A stretch of 64,000 bases of DNA from Arthrobacter sp. M4 (GCF_020251205.1 NZ_JAIWYX010000012.1:1-64000), one strand, 5' to 3'. Counted from the stretch's first letter, positions 43,008 to 54,043 are shown. Notes: generated from the sequence alone by a model not told the origin. Numbers and translations are program-made.

Positions 43008-44351
43008 CTAAACGCCGCCGCGGCGGATGAGCTTGCCGCCGGGAGTCTGGCCGTCCACCACCGAGCCCCGCAGGAAGGTCTTGCGGACCACACCGGACAA
43101 TGCTTTACCGTCGTAAGGCGTGATGGGGTTCTTGTGCTTTAGCTTCTTGACGTCCACAACGAACGCCTCGTCCGGGGCGAAGATGGAGAAGTCGGCGTCG
43201 TAGCCCAGTGCCAGCTGGCCCTTGGTGTGCAGGCGGGCGAGCTCGGCGGGCTTTTGGGCCATCCAGCTGACCACTTGTTCCAGGGTGATGCCGCGGTGCC
43301 GGGCCTCGGTCCAGATCAGGGACAGGCCAAGCTGCAGGGAGGAAACACCGCCCCAAGCCACGGCGAAGTCGCCGTTCTCCAGGTCCTTCAGGTCCAGCGT
43401 GCTGGGGGAGTGGTCGGAAACGATGCAGTCGATGGTGCCGTCCTGCAGGCCCTTCCACAGGAGTTCGCGGTTGGAGGCTTCGCGGATGGGCGGGCAGCAC
43501 TTGTATGCCGTGGCACCGTTGGGGATTTCCTCGGCCATCAGCGTCAGGTAGTGCGGGCACGTCTCCACGGTGAGGCGGACGCCGTCGCGCTTGGCTGTGG
43601 CGATCATCGGCAGGGCGTCCGACGACGACAAGTGGAGGATGTGCGCACGGGCGCCGGTCCAGCGGGCGCGCTCGATGACCTCGGCGATGGCCTTGTTCTC
43701 CGCGCCGCGCGGGCGCGACGCCAGGAACGTGGAGTAGTGGTCGCCGCCGGGGTGGGGTGCGTGGTCGATGGCCCGGGAGTCCTCTGCGTGGACGATCATG
43801 AGGGAGTCGAAGGACCGCAGTTCGGCCATGTCCTTCTCCATTTCCTCCGCGTCCAAGTGCGGGAACTCGTCCACGCCGGAGTGCAGGAGGAAGCATTTGA
43901 AACCGAAAACGCCTTCGTCATGCAGGGGGCGCAGGTCCGCGGTGTTGCCGGGGATGGCGCCGCCCCAGAATCCGACGTCGATGAAGGCCTGGTCCTGGGC
44001 CACGCTGCGCTTGAGCTTGAGGTTCTCCACCGTGGTGGTGGGCGGGATGGAGTTCAGCGGCATGTCGATGACGGTGGTGACGCCGCCCGCGGCCGCGGCG
44101 CGGGTGGCAGAGGCGAAGCCCTCCCATTCCGTGCGGCCGGGTTCGTTGATGTGGACGTGCGTGTCCACCAAGCCGGGGATGAGCGTCTCGTCGTCGGCGA
44201 GTTCGATGATCTCGGTGCCCTGCAAGCCGTTGCCAAGGGGCTCCATGGCCACAATGACGCCGCCGCGCACACCCACTTCGCGCGGGGCAAGGCCGGCGGT
44301 GGTGAGGATCCGCTGACCGCGGATAACAAGGTCGAAAGTCTGCTCAGGCAT
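43008..44351 (-). CDS. allB: Allantoinase
   Basis: 447 residues from the ATG at 44351 (AGAAGGAG upstream). It hydrolyses allantoin to allantoate. Cyclic amidohydrolase motifs: GLVDTHVHINEPGR (metal His pair), VFGFKCFLLHSG (carbamylated Lys), VHAEDS, ILHLSSSDAL and the catalytic CIVSDHSPST. It overlaps the glxK stop by 8 bases and is the last clear catabolic gene of the operon hyi-glxR-gcl-glxK-allB. No allantoate amidohydrolase is in the window. Confidence 0.95.
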   Translation of the reverse strand: MPEQTFDLVIRGQRILTTAGLAPREVGVRGGVIVAMEPLGNGLQGTEIIELADDETLIPGLVDTHVHINEPGRTEWEGFASATRAAAAGGVTTVIDMPLNSIPPTTTVENLKLKRSVAQDQAFIDVGFWGGAIPGNTADLRPLHDEGVFGFKCFLLHSGVDEFPHLDAEEMEKDMAELRSFDSLMIVHAEDSRAIDHAPHPGGDHYSTFLASRPRGAENKAIAEVIERARWTGARAHILHLSSSDALPMIATAKRDGVRLTVETCPHYLTLMAEEIPNGATAYKCCPPIREASNRELLWKGLQDGTIDCIVSDHSPSTLDLKDLENGDFAVAWGGVSSLQLGLSLIWTEARHRGITLEQVVSWMAQKPAELARLHTKGQLALGYDADFSIFAPDEAFVVDVKKLKHKNPITPYDGKALSGVVRKTFLRGSVVDGQTPGGKLIRRGGV

Positions 44352-45543
44352 TGAGGGGCTCCTTCTTTTGGGCACTGGCCGTGCCGGACGCTGCGTGTTC
44401 TTCGATCAGGCGCACGCCGATGTGCTGACCTAATTCTTCAAGCAGGCGTCCAGCTTCAGCCATACATATCTCTACATTGCTCTCCAGCTCGGTCAGCGGA
44501 TACACCCGCTGAAAGCCGGACTCTTCGATCTGTTGCATGTCCAGGGTGGTGCGGCCGCACACTGCGATCACCGGGATTCCCGCCCGGGCGGCCGCCCGAG
44601 CGACTCCCATGGGTGTCTTGCCGAGCAGGCTTTGCTCATCCAGGCTGCCTTCGCCGGTAATCACCAGGTCCGCACCCTCGGTTCTTTGCTCCAGGTCGGT
44701 GAATTCAAGAACGACGTCGATACCCGGCTTGCGTTCCGCGTTCAGCATCGCGAGGGCCGCATAGCCCACGCCCCCGGCTGCACCGGCGCCCGGCGCCTTC
44801 GCGGCGCGTGTTGCCTTCTGGCCGACCTCTGCGGTGAGGACTTCCACGAAACGGGTCAACGCGGCGTCGAGTTCGGTGACATCGTCCGGCGTCGCGCCCT
44901 TTTGCGGGCCGAACACCGCTGGGGCGCCACTCGGACCAAGAAGGGGATTATCGACGTCGGACGCCAGGATCACGGTGGTGTCCTCCAATCGGAGGTCCAA
45001 GTCGGCTGTGTCGATGGTCTCCAAGCGGGCCAGTGCGGCGCCACCCGGCGGCAGTTCGTTGCTGTTGGAGTCGAGGAAGCGAACGCCAAGGCCGCGCAGG
45101 AGGCCGGCGCCGCCGTCGTTGTTGGCGCTGCCGCCGACACCCAAGGTGATGCGGCGGCAGCCGAGGTCCAAGGCGGTGCGGATGAGTTCGCCCGTGCCCT
45201 GGCTGGTGGCCGTCTTGGCGGTTTCACGGTTGGGGCCGGTTGGCAGCAAAGCCAGGCCGGACGCCGTCGCCATTTCGATGACCGCCTCGGTGCCGCGGAC
45301 GGCGAAGTCTGCTTTGACGAGCTGGCCCAGCGGACCGGTCACCGTGGCAGTGCGGCGGGTGAAGCCGGCGGCGACGGCGGCGTCGAGGGTACCTTCGCCG
45401 CCGTCGGCCACCGGAATGAGCGTCGTCTCGATGTCCCGTTCCGCTTGTTCCGCGGCCCGGCGCAGGCCAGCACTCAGGTGAGCGGCGACGTCAGGGGCGG
45501 ACAGCGAACCCTTGAATTTATCCGGGGCGATGACCACGCGCAT
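44344..45543 (-). CDS. glxK: Glycerate kinase (GarK/GlxK family)
   Basis: 399 residues. The start MRVVIAPDKFKGSLSAPDVA and PVADGGEGTLDAAV are the glycerate kinase I signature, with GGSANNDGGAGLLRGLG and VITGEGSLDEQSLLGKTPMG further on. It phosphorylates D-glycerate, the product of the upstream reductase, for entry into glycolysis. It lies between gcl and allB. Confidence 0.95.
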   Translation of the reverse strand: MRVVIAPDKFKGSLSAPDVAAHLSAGLRRAAEQAERDIETTLIPVADGGEGTLDAAVAAGFTRRTATVTGPLGQLVKADFAVRGTEAVIEMATASGLALLPTGPNRETAKTATSQGTGELIRTALDLGCRRITLGVGGSANNDGGAGLLRGLGVRFLDSNSNELPPGGAALARLETIDTADLDLRLEDTTVILASDVDNPLLGPSGAPAVFGPQKGATPDDVTELDAALTRFVEVLTAEVGQKATRAAKAPGAGAAGGVGYAALAMLNAERKPGIDVVLEFTDLEQRTEGADLVITGEGSLDEQSLLGKTPMGVARAAARAGIPVIAVCGRTTLDMQQIEESGFQRVYPLTELESNVEICMAEAGRLLEELGQHIGVRLIEEHAASGTASAQKKEPLNA

Positions 45544-45567
45544 TCCGGTGACTCCTTTGCTCGGGCG

Positions 45568-47346
<1,779 letters not shown>

Positions 47347-47408
47347 TGGGTGCTCCTAGTAAGTCTTGTTTGGCCCGCTCAGGGCCGGAATTGGGTGTGG
47401 TGAGGGAG

Positions 47409-47434
47409 CCGCCGTCGTATAAGTACGACGGCGG
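47409..47434 (-). other. Intercistronic hairpin between glxR and gcl
   Basis: CCGCCGTCGTA pairs perfectly with TACGACGGCGG around four bases, an 11-bp stem in the 128-base gap of the operon. It may act as a partial terminator or an mRNA stabiliser that sets the relative level of gcl. Confidence 0.6.
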
Positions 47435-47474
47435 TTGTCCCGTTTGCTTGTTGTCCGGCTACCGCCGGGGTGCT

Positions 47475-48353
47475 CTACTTCTTGCCGCTGAGCTGGAGGA
47501 CCTGCTTGAAGAGGCCGGAGTGGTCCAGCCCGCCGTCGCCTTGGTTGACGGTGGCGGCGACCAGTTGGGCCACGACGGCGCCGAGCGGGATAGCGACGTT
47601 GGCTTCGCGGGCGGCGGAGGTGACGATGCCCAGGTCCTTGTGGTGCAAGGCGAGGCGGAAGCCGGGGTCGAAGTTGCGGTCCAGCATCTTCTGGCCCTTC
47701 TGGTCCAGGACCTTGGAGCCGGCCAGGCCGCCGCCCAGGACCTTGAGGGCTGCATCGGTGTCAACGCCGTAGGCCTCAAGGAAGGCGATGGCCTCGCCCA
47801 GGACCTCGATGTTGACGGCGACGATCAGCTGGTTGGCAGCCTTGACAGTCTGGCCGGAGCCGGAGGGGCCGACGTGGACGATGGTCTTGCCGACGGCGTT
47901 GAGGACGTCCTGAGCGGCCTCGAAATCGGCTGCTTCGCCACCGACCATGATGGAGAGGACGGCGTCGATGGCGCCCTGCTCGCCACCGGAGACCGGGGCG
48001 TCAAGCGGGCGGATGCCGACTTTTCTTGCTTCTTCCGCAAGGCGGACGGCGACGTCGGGGCGGATGCTGCTGGCGTCGATCCACAGGGCGCCTTGCTTCG
48101 CGTTGGCGAAGACGCCTTCTTCACCGGTGACTACGCCCTCAACGTCGGGGGAGTCCGGCACCATGGTGATGACGACGTCGGCGTCCCTGACGGCGTCAGC
48201 GATGCTGCTGGCGCCCTTGCCGCCCTCGGCGACGAGCTTGTCGATCTTCTCCTGGCTGCGGTTGTAGCCGGTGACGGTGTGGCCAGCCTTGACGAGGTTG
48301 ATGGCCATGGGCAGGCCCATGATGCCGAGTCCGATGACTGCAACGTTGGTCAT
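47475..48353 (-). CDS. glxR: 2-hydroxy-3-oxopropionate reductase (tartronate semialdehyde reductase)
   Basis: 292 residues of the beta-hydroxyacid dehydrogenase family. The Rossmann motif is VAVIGLGIMGLPMAINLVKAGHTVTGYN, the substrate motif DAPVSGGEQGA, and the catalytic Lys lies in GSGQTVKAANQLIVAVNIE. It reduces tartronate semialdehyde to D-glycerate with NAD(P)H. Confidence 0.95.
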   Translation of the reverse strand: MTNVAVIGLGIMGLPMAINLVKAGHTVTGYNRSQEKIDKLVAEGGKGASSIADAVRDADVVITMVPDSPDVEGVVTGEEGVFANAKQGALWIDASSIRPDVAVRLAEEARKVGIRPLDAPVSGGEQGAIDAVLSIMVGGEAADFEAAQDVLNAVGKTIVHVGPSGSGQTVKAANQLIVAVNIEVLGEAIAFLEAYGVDTDAALKVLGGGLAGSKVLDQKGQKMLDRNFDPGFRLALHHKDLGIVTSAAREANVAIPLGAVVAQLVAATVNQGDGGLDHSGLFKQVLQLSGKK

Positions 48354-48382
48354 TGTGGTTCTCTTTCTCTAAGTTCGGCGTT

Positions 48383-49198
48383 CTAGCGGGCCGCGCGCTC
48401 GCGGATGGCCGGTTCGCGAATAGCCCAAGCGAAGGCGGTCTCTTGGGGTTCCTTGTACTCGAGGCCGATGTAGCCTTCGTAGCCGAGTTCGCGGCTGCGG
48501 GCGATCCACTCGCCGAGCGGGAGGGTGCCGGTGCCGGGTGCGCCGCGGCCGGGGTTGTCGGCGATCTGGATGTGGCCAAAGTCCTTGGCGTGGTTCTCGA
48601 TGACGGATTCCACGTCATCGCCGTTGACTGCCAGGTGGTAGAAGTCGGCGAGGAGCTTGATGTTCTCTGTTCCGGCTTCGTGCCTTACCTTGGCGATGAT
48701 GTCGAGGGCGTCCTGGGCCTTGAGGAGCGGGTACTTGAGGGCTCCGCTAACCGGTTCAAGGAGGACCGTGCCGCCGATGCTGGCGACGCCTGCGGCCGCT
48801 GCCGCAAGGTTCTCGGCTCCGATTTCGTCCTGCTTCTCGGCGGACTCGCCGTCAACGCGGTTGCCGTACAGGGCGTTGAAGGCCTTGCAGCCCAGGCGCT
48901 CGCCGATGCCTGCGACGACGTCGATGTTGTCCAGGAATTCGGAGGAGCGGGCGGGCCAGGAGACCAGGCCGCGGTCGCCGCCGGGCATGTTGCCGGCGTT
49001 GAAGTTCAGGCCCGTGAGCTGTACGCCAGCGTCGGTGATGGCGGTTTCGAACTGCGTGGTTTCTTTGTCCGTGGGAACCGAGGTGTCGAAGGGCCACCAG
49101 AATTCGACGGCGTCAAAGCCGGCAGCCTTGGCAGCCGCCGGGCGCTCGAGCAGGGGAAGCTCCGTCAGCAGGATGGAGCAATTCACTGTGTACGTCAT
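48383..49198 (-). CDS. hyi: Hydroxypyruvate isomerase
   Basis: 271 residues of the xylose-isomerase-like TIM barrel: YTVNCSILLTELPLLERPAAAKAAGFDAVEFWWPF at the start, then LLEPVSGA, NIKLLADFYHLAVNGDD and HIQIADNPGRGAPGTG with metal ligands. Hyi interconverts hydroxypyruvate and tartronate semialdehyde. It heads the operon; two TTCC-N7-GGAA-type sites precede it. Confidence 0.93.
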   Translation of the reverse strand: MTYTVNCSILLTELPLLERPAAAKAAGFDAVEFWWPFDTSVPTDKETTQFETAITDAGVQLTGLNFNAGNMPGGDRGLVSWPARSSEFLDNIDVVAGIGERLGCKAFNALYGNRVDGESAEKQDEIGAENLAAAAAGVASIGGTVLLEPVSGALKYPLLKAQDALDIIAKVRHEAGTENIKLLADFYHLAVNGDDVESVIENHAKDFGHIQIADNPGRGAPGTGTLPLGEWIARSRELGYEGYIGLEYKEPQETAFAWAIREPAIRERAAR

Positions 49199-49278
49199 CG
49201 TGGGTCCTTCCGAAGAGGGGCTTTGGATCTATCTTCCTGTGGGCCTCGCTGTCTGGCGAGTCGCGGATTCTGAGCTGT

Positions 49279-49314
49279 TTCCGCTTTGTGGAATTTAGAT
49301 TCTGCTTTATGAAA
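49279..49314. promoter_or_regulatory. Tandem operators before hyi
   Basis: TTCCGCTTTGTGGAA (49279-49293) and TTCTGCTTTATGAAA (49300-49314) share the pattern TTCYGCTTTRTGRAA. They start 21 bases apart, two helical turns, and lie 81-116 bases before the hyi start. The first is a TTCC-N7-GGAA inverted repeat like that before uraD. Confidence 0.65.
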
Positions 49315-49411
49315 AGTGTAAGGAAGAGTGGGGAAGGGAGTCAAGGGGTGCTGTGATTGGGATACCAAAGATGGGACGCAGGCAGCACATAGCTGCTGGT
49401 CGCCAAGAGAG

Positions 49412-49522
49412 TTACATTGCCGCCTTGGCTTCGTCATCCTTGTGGCGAAGGTAGTAGCCGGCGACGCGTGCCCGGTGGCCGCAGATGCTGGGCGTGCACC
49501 AGCAACGGTGGGGGTTGCGAGT
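49412..49522 (-). pseudogene. C-terminal remnant of a CGNR zinc-finger protein
   Basis: The minus strand reads RNPHRCWCTPSICGHRARVA, then GYYLRHKDDEAKAAM and a stop at 49412-49414. Cys-x-Cys with SICGHR is the CGNR zinc-finger pattern (CGNR here CGHR) found at the end of about 180-residue regulators. An in-frame TGA lies a few codons upstream, at the end of the MBL gene, and nothing of the N-terminal domain remains. Confidence 0.55.
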
Positions 49523-49532
49523 AACGGACCGT

Positions 49533-50345
49533 TCAGGTCAGATGGTCGTAGTCTCCTCGCGCCCAGGCAGCGTGCCGTTGGGCGGAATCGTGCAGAATGG
49601 CCTCGGCTCTGGACGCGATGACATTGTTGAAGTTGCCGTAGATCCGGTCGAACTTGAGCTCTCCGAGCTGCGCGGCGATTCGCAGCGCCACCGTGCCGGA
49701 TAGCGGCAAATGATTCGGGTAGCTGCGCATGAAGGCGATGGAGCGGCGGTCTGGATTCGGAAACACGCTGTCACCGGTCAGCAGTACTCCTTTGCCGCCA
49801 GCTCCTGTGGCCCAGTGCACCACCGCGCTGCCCGGGAAGTGCCCTCCAGTCTGGTGAAGAGTCAACCCTTCGGCGAGAGTCCGACTGCCCGACCAGTACT
49901 CGATGACCGGATCGTTGCGCCCCAGCCATCGCTGGTCTACGTCGGCTACAAGTACAGGTACGCCACCGAGCCGATGCGACCATTCGACCTGCACGCCGAA
50001 CATGTGTGGATGGCTAGCGGCGATCGCGAGGACCGGGCCTCGATCGAGAACGGCTTTTACGGCGCTGTCATCGACATATCCGACCGGATCCCACAGCAGC
50101 GAACCCTCATCCGTCACCACAAGCTGGGCGGTCTGGCCGATTCCGACTTTTGGCTCCGTCGTGATCCCGATAAGTCCCGGCTCGTTCTCTTTTAACAATG
50201 CCTGCTGGCCCGCCTGCTCCAGCCCGCCCAGCGTGAGCCACTTTTGTCCGCCCTCGGGAACATATTGCCGCTCATCGGCGCAGATCGGGCAGACTTCCGG
50301 GATGGATCCGTCGCGTTCGACGGCGCAGGTTGCACAGATCAGCAC
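49533..50345 (-). CDS. MBL-fold hydrolase with N-terminal rubredoxin-like zinc segment
   Basis: 270 residues from the GTG at 50345 (GAAGGG upstream); the open frame runs to 50393. The N-terminus has two Cys pairs, CATC and CPIC, around GSIPEV, a rubredoxin-like zinc knuckle. The rest follows an MBL fold: LLWDPVGYVDD, SHPHMFGVQVEW, HQTGGHFPGSAVVHW and LLTGDSVFPNPDRRS. The usual HxHxDH motif is altered to SHPHMFG, so metal binding may be incomplete. Function unknown. Confidence 0.78.
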   Translation of the reverse strand: MLICATCAVERDGSIPEVCPICADERQYVPEGGQKWLTLGGLEQAGQQALLKENEPGLIGITTEPKVGIGQTAQLVVTDEGSLLWDPVGYVDDSAVKAVLDRGPVLAIAASHPHMFGVQVEWSHRLGGVPVLVADVDQRWLGRNDPVIEYWSGSRTLAEGLTLHQTGGHFPGSAVVHWATGAGGKGVLLTGDSVFPNPDRRSIAFMRSYPNHLPLSGTVALRIAAQLGELKFDRIYGNFNNVIASRAEAILHDSAQRHAAWARGDYDHLT

Positions 50346-50925
50346 GGTGGGTCCCTTCTCATGTCTAGTGTCGTGCGTTCCAGCCTTCTTCATCTTCGGC
50401 CGCAGGATGGCGTGCCCAGACTATGGCACGAGAAAGTGCCTAGGAAGAGAATCCTCGCGGTATCAAGTGCAAAGTTGGAGATCTGTGCGGCCCGGAACTG
50501 TAATCCGGCCATCGCTTCTGCGGCGTGGCTGGGCAGCATTCTCATGGCCGTGATTCCCGGCCTCATGCCAACAGGGGCCAAACCGCGCGCGCGACACTAA
50601 ACCGGCTCGTAAATCCAGCCGTTAGGGCCTAGCCGTGACTTCTGACAATCAGAGCGGAGTCGGGGCTAATGCTCACAAACACAATGCTCAAGGTGACTAA
50701 CCGCCGTAGCGTCTAGGTCGCCGCGCAGTCCCAACCTGCACAGCAGTGATGAGCTCACACAGGGCGCAGATGTGAAGCCCCGCGATCAGCACCATCAAGT
50801 TTTGGATGGTGGATGTCCACACCGCGCGCCACCGCAGTGCAGTTCCAATCAAGGCTCTCGCCTGAGCTTCCGATGTGGTGCTCGAAAATACAATCTCTCG
50901 CCCTGTTGCTTCTGACTAACGCTAG
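50346..50925. other. Gap without a recognisable gene
   Basis: About 580 bases. Several short open frames exist on both strands but none has an SD, a family signature or consistent composition. No RNA gene was recognised. It ends at the terminator hairpin after the small membrane protein gene. Confidence 0.5.
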
Positions 50926-50956
50926 TCGGGGAGGAGACGGTCAGTCTCCTCCCCGA
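50926..50956 (-). terminator. Terminator after the secreted/membrane protein pair
   Basis: TCGGGGAGGAGAC pairs perfectly with GTCTCCTCCCCGA around GGTCA, a 13-bp stem. It begins 9 bases after the membrane-protein stop on the minus strand. No T-run follows. Confidence 0.75.
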
Positions 50957-50964
50957 ATCTTTGG

Positions 50965-51342
50965 TCACGTAGTCGTTTCGGAGGGGCCTCGGTGGAAGCG
51001 TCCGAAGCGTTGAAGATACAGGAAAATACCGATGAAAGTGAGCACGCCTAGAAGGGGTCCTGCCCATATTGCAACTCCGGTTCCGCGAAGGAGAATTGCT
51101 GCTGCCCCGAAGAGTCCAGCAATAACGCCGACTCCCGGGCTTGCCGTCGCGAGCCTCCCCTGAACCTTACGGCCTATCTGCCGGTAACTGACGCCCTGCA
51201 AGATGCCGAACAGGATGAAGGAAGCCACCATCATTAACGGCCACGGCCACTCTGCCATCGCTACGACACTCAAGGTGAGCCCGTACATAGCGGCTAAGAC
51301 TAGCCAATAGTTTCGTGCAGTCCTCCGCATTCTCGTGTTCAT
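50965..51342 (-). CDS. Small membrane protein, possible immunity partner
   Basis: 125 residues from the ATG at 51342; this start overlaps the stop of the secreted Cys-rich protein (TGATG), so the pair is translationally coupled. Four helices are predicted, for example YWLVLAAMYGLTLSVVAMAEWPW and GVIAGLFGAAAILLRGTGVAIW. The tail is basic. No family recognised. Position and form suit an immunity or export protein for the secreted peptide, which is inference only. Confidence 0.7.
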   Translation of the reverse strand: MNTRMRRTARNYWLVLAAMYGLTLSVVAMAEWPWPLMMVASFILFGILQGVSYRQIGRKVQGRLATASPGVGVIAGLFGAAAILLRGTGVAIWAGPLLGVLTFIGIFLYLQRFGRFHRGPSETTT

Positions 51343-51995
51343 CAGCAACCCCTATTGAAGTCGATCACGGACCCAGCAATTGCCATGGCGGCAGAGCATC
51401 CTAGCGCCGCCATTGGTCCAAAGAAGCCCATGGCACCACAAAATGCAGCGTTGGTGCCCCACCAAGCCCACAGAGCTGCCCAAGCGGCCGGGCACTGCGG
51501 AAACATTGGCCTCATGGACATGCCCCGAAGGCCTCCTCCCATCATCGCAGGCTTTGACTTATGAATCTTCGCCACCTTGGAGCCGCTTGGCCCGTCCTTG
51601 ACTGCGAGCGTCAGATACCCAGTTTCCGTCAGCACGACCAAGGATTCGAGTACATCGGTAGGCATCATGGCCGCTAGGAATTCCTGTTGAAGTTGACTGT
51701 CGAAGCGAATATCCGAGGCGAGGAACGTGGTTAGAGTCTTGGAACTCTGGATTATGCCAAGCCGTTTTGCGAAGCCGGTCGGGTCCGCTGATCGCGACTG
51801 CTCCAGGCGTTTCATCGCCTCCATTTTCTGTGCCTGAGTTGGCTGGAGCAGCGCAACCCCTGAATCGACCGGTACGACCGTCCGCGTGGCTGCGGCATTC
51901 GCCGGAATGACTGAAGCAAGAAGGACGGCAAGGACCGCCGTGAACGTGGAGATTACGCGCCAGATTTGCTTCCATGAGCTTGTTTTGTGAAACAT
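51342..51995 (-). CDS. Secreted protein with a four-cysteine hydrophobic C-terminal segment (bacteriocin-like)
   Basis: 217 residues from the ATG at 51995. A signal peptide, ISTFTAVLAVLLASVIPANAAA, should be cleaved near residue 34. A polar domain of about 120 residues follows. The last 53 residues (165-217) are hydrophobic, rich in Gly, Ala and Trp, and carry Cys168, 186, 200 and 217, the last being the final residue. Precursors of SdpC- and halocin C8-type peptides have this plan of signal, pro-domain and Cys-rich core. No close family was recognised. Confidence 0.7.
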   Translation of the reverse strand: MFHKTSSWKQIWRVISTFTAVLAVLLASVIPANAAATRTVVPVDSGVALLQPTQAQKMEAMKRLEQSRSADPTGFAKRLGIIQSSKTLTTFLASDIRFDSQLQQEFLAAMMPTDVLESLVVLTETGYLTLAVKDGPSGSKVAKIHKSKPAMMGGGLRGMSMRPMFPQCPAAWAALWAWWGTNAAFCGAMGFFGPMAALGCSAAMAIAGSVIDFNRGC

Positions 51996-52776
51996 GCAAA
52001 TCCCCAATCTTGAGATTTCACTCACCCCGGCAGGAGCAAGCGAGCCAAGCACCGCCGAAGGAACGGCGCGTAACACAGCCAGATGCCCGAACCCAACTTC
52101 TACGTCGCTCCTATATGGACGACGTAGGCAAAATGGCTGGTACACGAGAACCTAAGCCTCGAAATCATCGTTAGGTGGACTTTGGACGCGAATTGAGTGG
52201 CCTTTGGCAGAGAATTAGGTGCTTCTAGGCGGATTTTGAGACTGAAATTGAGTGTTGGATGGCATCTGCTGTGGGAAGGAACCGCTTTTGGATTGGCTAG
52301 ATCACCAACTGCAGCGGCCGTTTCCAAGCTGCACAGTGATTTTCTGACCCCGCGAACCGGTAAGCCGATCGTCCTCCGTCCCGTCGCTAGACACGACACC
52401 TGCTCAGTCACGGTCGCTCGACACGTGCATCGGCGTCGTCAATTGATAGCGGGAGGATGGGTGGAAGGCGTGGCCCACAAAGATCTCGGCGAGTCCCGAA
52501 AGCTCTTGGCCGTCATCGAGGCGAGCGGAGATAGTAGTGAGCTCCTGGCAGGAGAGTTACCGACCTACGACGTAGGCGTCAGCTTGTGCATCCCGCAAAG
52601 GTGCACCGCCGCCGAGTATGCCGGGCCAGGACGCCTATGTTCCCCCCGACTGCGGGTTGGTGCCGTGCGGCCGCGGACACAACGCGCAAGCTGCCTTGAA
52701 TGCGCTGACATGGGTGAGCTGGGTTAGTTACGGGGACGCAGACTCGCTCTCCACCGGCATGAGTTAGTGGGCCTGT
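51996..52776. other. Gap without a convincing gene, AT-richer
   Basis: About 780 bases. A plus-strand frame of 176 codons from 52197 has no SD, mixed composition and no recognisable motif, so it is not called. AATTGAGTG occurs at 52191 and 52246 and again at 54102, which may be the debris of a mobile element. Nothing else was recognised. Confidence 0.45.
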
Positions 52777-53214
52777 TTAGTGGTTCCGTGCGAGATCCCA
52801 AACCACGAATATCGTTCCTCCGGAAAGAGCAACAGATACAAGGTAGATGCCGATTAGCATCGATGCGGCGGTCGAGCGAAGTACGGCCATCTCAACAATT
52901 CCCAATAAAACCGTGCATGCTACGGTTGCAACGGAAAAGGAGACTGGCAGCAGGACTTTGGGAACCTGATAACGAGTACACCAGGTCAGAGTGGGTCCCC
53001 ACAGACCCTGCGTCATTAGCAATACGACTCCGAACCCGAGAGCGTAGCTAAACAAAACGCTTTCAGGACTCGGAGGTTGTACGGATATTCCAAAAAGGTA
53101 CAAAGACGTTGCAATCGCTGAACCCGCCATGAAGCTGACATAGACGTGGGAAGCCTGGAGACGAATCAGGGTCTTCACCCGACTTGGGAGACGCTTATGT
53201 TGTCTGTGGGGCAA
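52777..53214 (-). CDS. Hypothetical membrane protein
   Basis: 145 residues with four predicted helices: HVYVSFMAGSAIATSLYLFGI, SVLFSYALGFGVVLLMTQGLWGP, VSFSVATVACTVLLGIVEMAVL and SMLIGIYLVSVALSGGTIFVVW. The start is basic. Codon use is less GC-rich than in flanking core genes, fitting acquired DNA. No family recognised. Confidence 0.6.
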   Translation of the reverse strand: MPHRQHKRLPSRVKTLIRLQASHVYVSFMAGSAIATSLYLFGISVQPPSPESVLFSYALGFGVVLLMTQGLWGPTLTWCTRYQVPKVLLPVSFSVATVACTVLLGIVEMAVLRSTAASMLIGIYLVSVALSGGTIFVVWDLARNH

Positions 53215-53347
53215 ACTGGCTCAAAAAGGCAGGTAAATCCAGCGTTCGGACGTTGGGTAAGAGTTTTCCAGGTGTCCCATCCATTGGTATTGAAGCGGGC
53301 ACAAGCCTCGTGAGCAGGAGCCTGAAAGCGCCATCCCACCATTTCAA

Positions 53348-54043
53348 TCAGTCCAGAGAATCCGGATTACCCCAGTTCAGATTATCTCCACCAAATTCCC
53401 AGCCACTTTGACCTACTACATCGCAGCTAAAGGCGCCTGCAAGGTCCAGGGAGACTCGATTGTCGGGAATGAAAGTTTTATATTCTACGGCATTCGTGTA
53501 AGGCTGGTAAGCCAAGAGTGTCGGGCGGGTTTCACTTGATGTTGTGACTCTGAAAGTTCTTTGATGTAGTCTTTCGGCAGAGGGCTGATTCCCGCTCTCA
53601 ATGATTTGGTATTCATAATTCGTATTTGGCTTGAGATTGCCCTCTGAGAAAGCATCTTTGAGTTCATCTGCTACCAGACGCCCATCGCGGAACACTTGGT
53701 AGGAATTCTCCTTATTGACTCTCCGCCAACTGATACTGATCGAGTGCTTCGTGGTGGCGACCGCAAGACTTGGCCTCATTGATCCGGAACTCAATTCAAT
53801 CTGGTTCTTTGTGATCGAAGCATCCACTATGCCCGGGTTGTCCTCTGAATAGTTAGACGTCCAATCCCAGGCCGTCGTGTCTACGTTGGGCGCCCTCTCT
53901 GACGTCTCGAATGGATCGACGGGGCTTTCATACCGAACCACGCGGACCGCCTCTCCCGATGCGAGTGAGCCAGTGTAGATGGCCTCCCCAGTGCGAGCGT
54001 TGCCGCCAGTGTAGTTGTCTCCATCATTCCTTCCTCCCCCCAA
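53348..54043 (-). pseudogene. Truncated or frameshifted Fn3/DUF3238-like protein
   Basis: The open frame of 231 codons contains a fibronectin-III-like domain (HSISISWRRVNKENSYQVFRDG, then LKPNTNYEYQIIESG). It then has YKTFIPDNRVS and WEFGGDNLNW, which resemble the start of DUF3238 (TFIP...FxGDNR). The frame stops there, while DUF3238 normally continues for about 100 residues. The 5' end also looks broken: a strong SD with ATGATG at about 54030 opens a different frame. The identification is from motif memory. Confidence 0.5.

Noticed and set aside
43227-44354. 375-codon plus-strand frame opposite allB
   Set aside because: Antisense shadow of a clear allantoinase gene.
52197-52727. Plus-strand open frame of 176 codons
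   Set aside because: No SD, irregular composition, no family motif, and overlaps the AATTGAGTG repeats.
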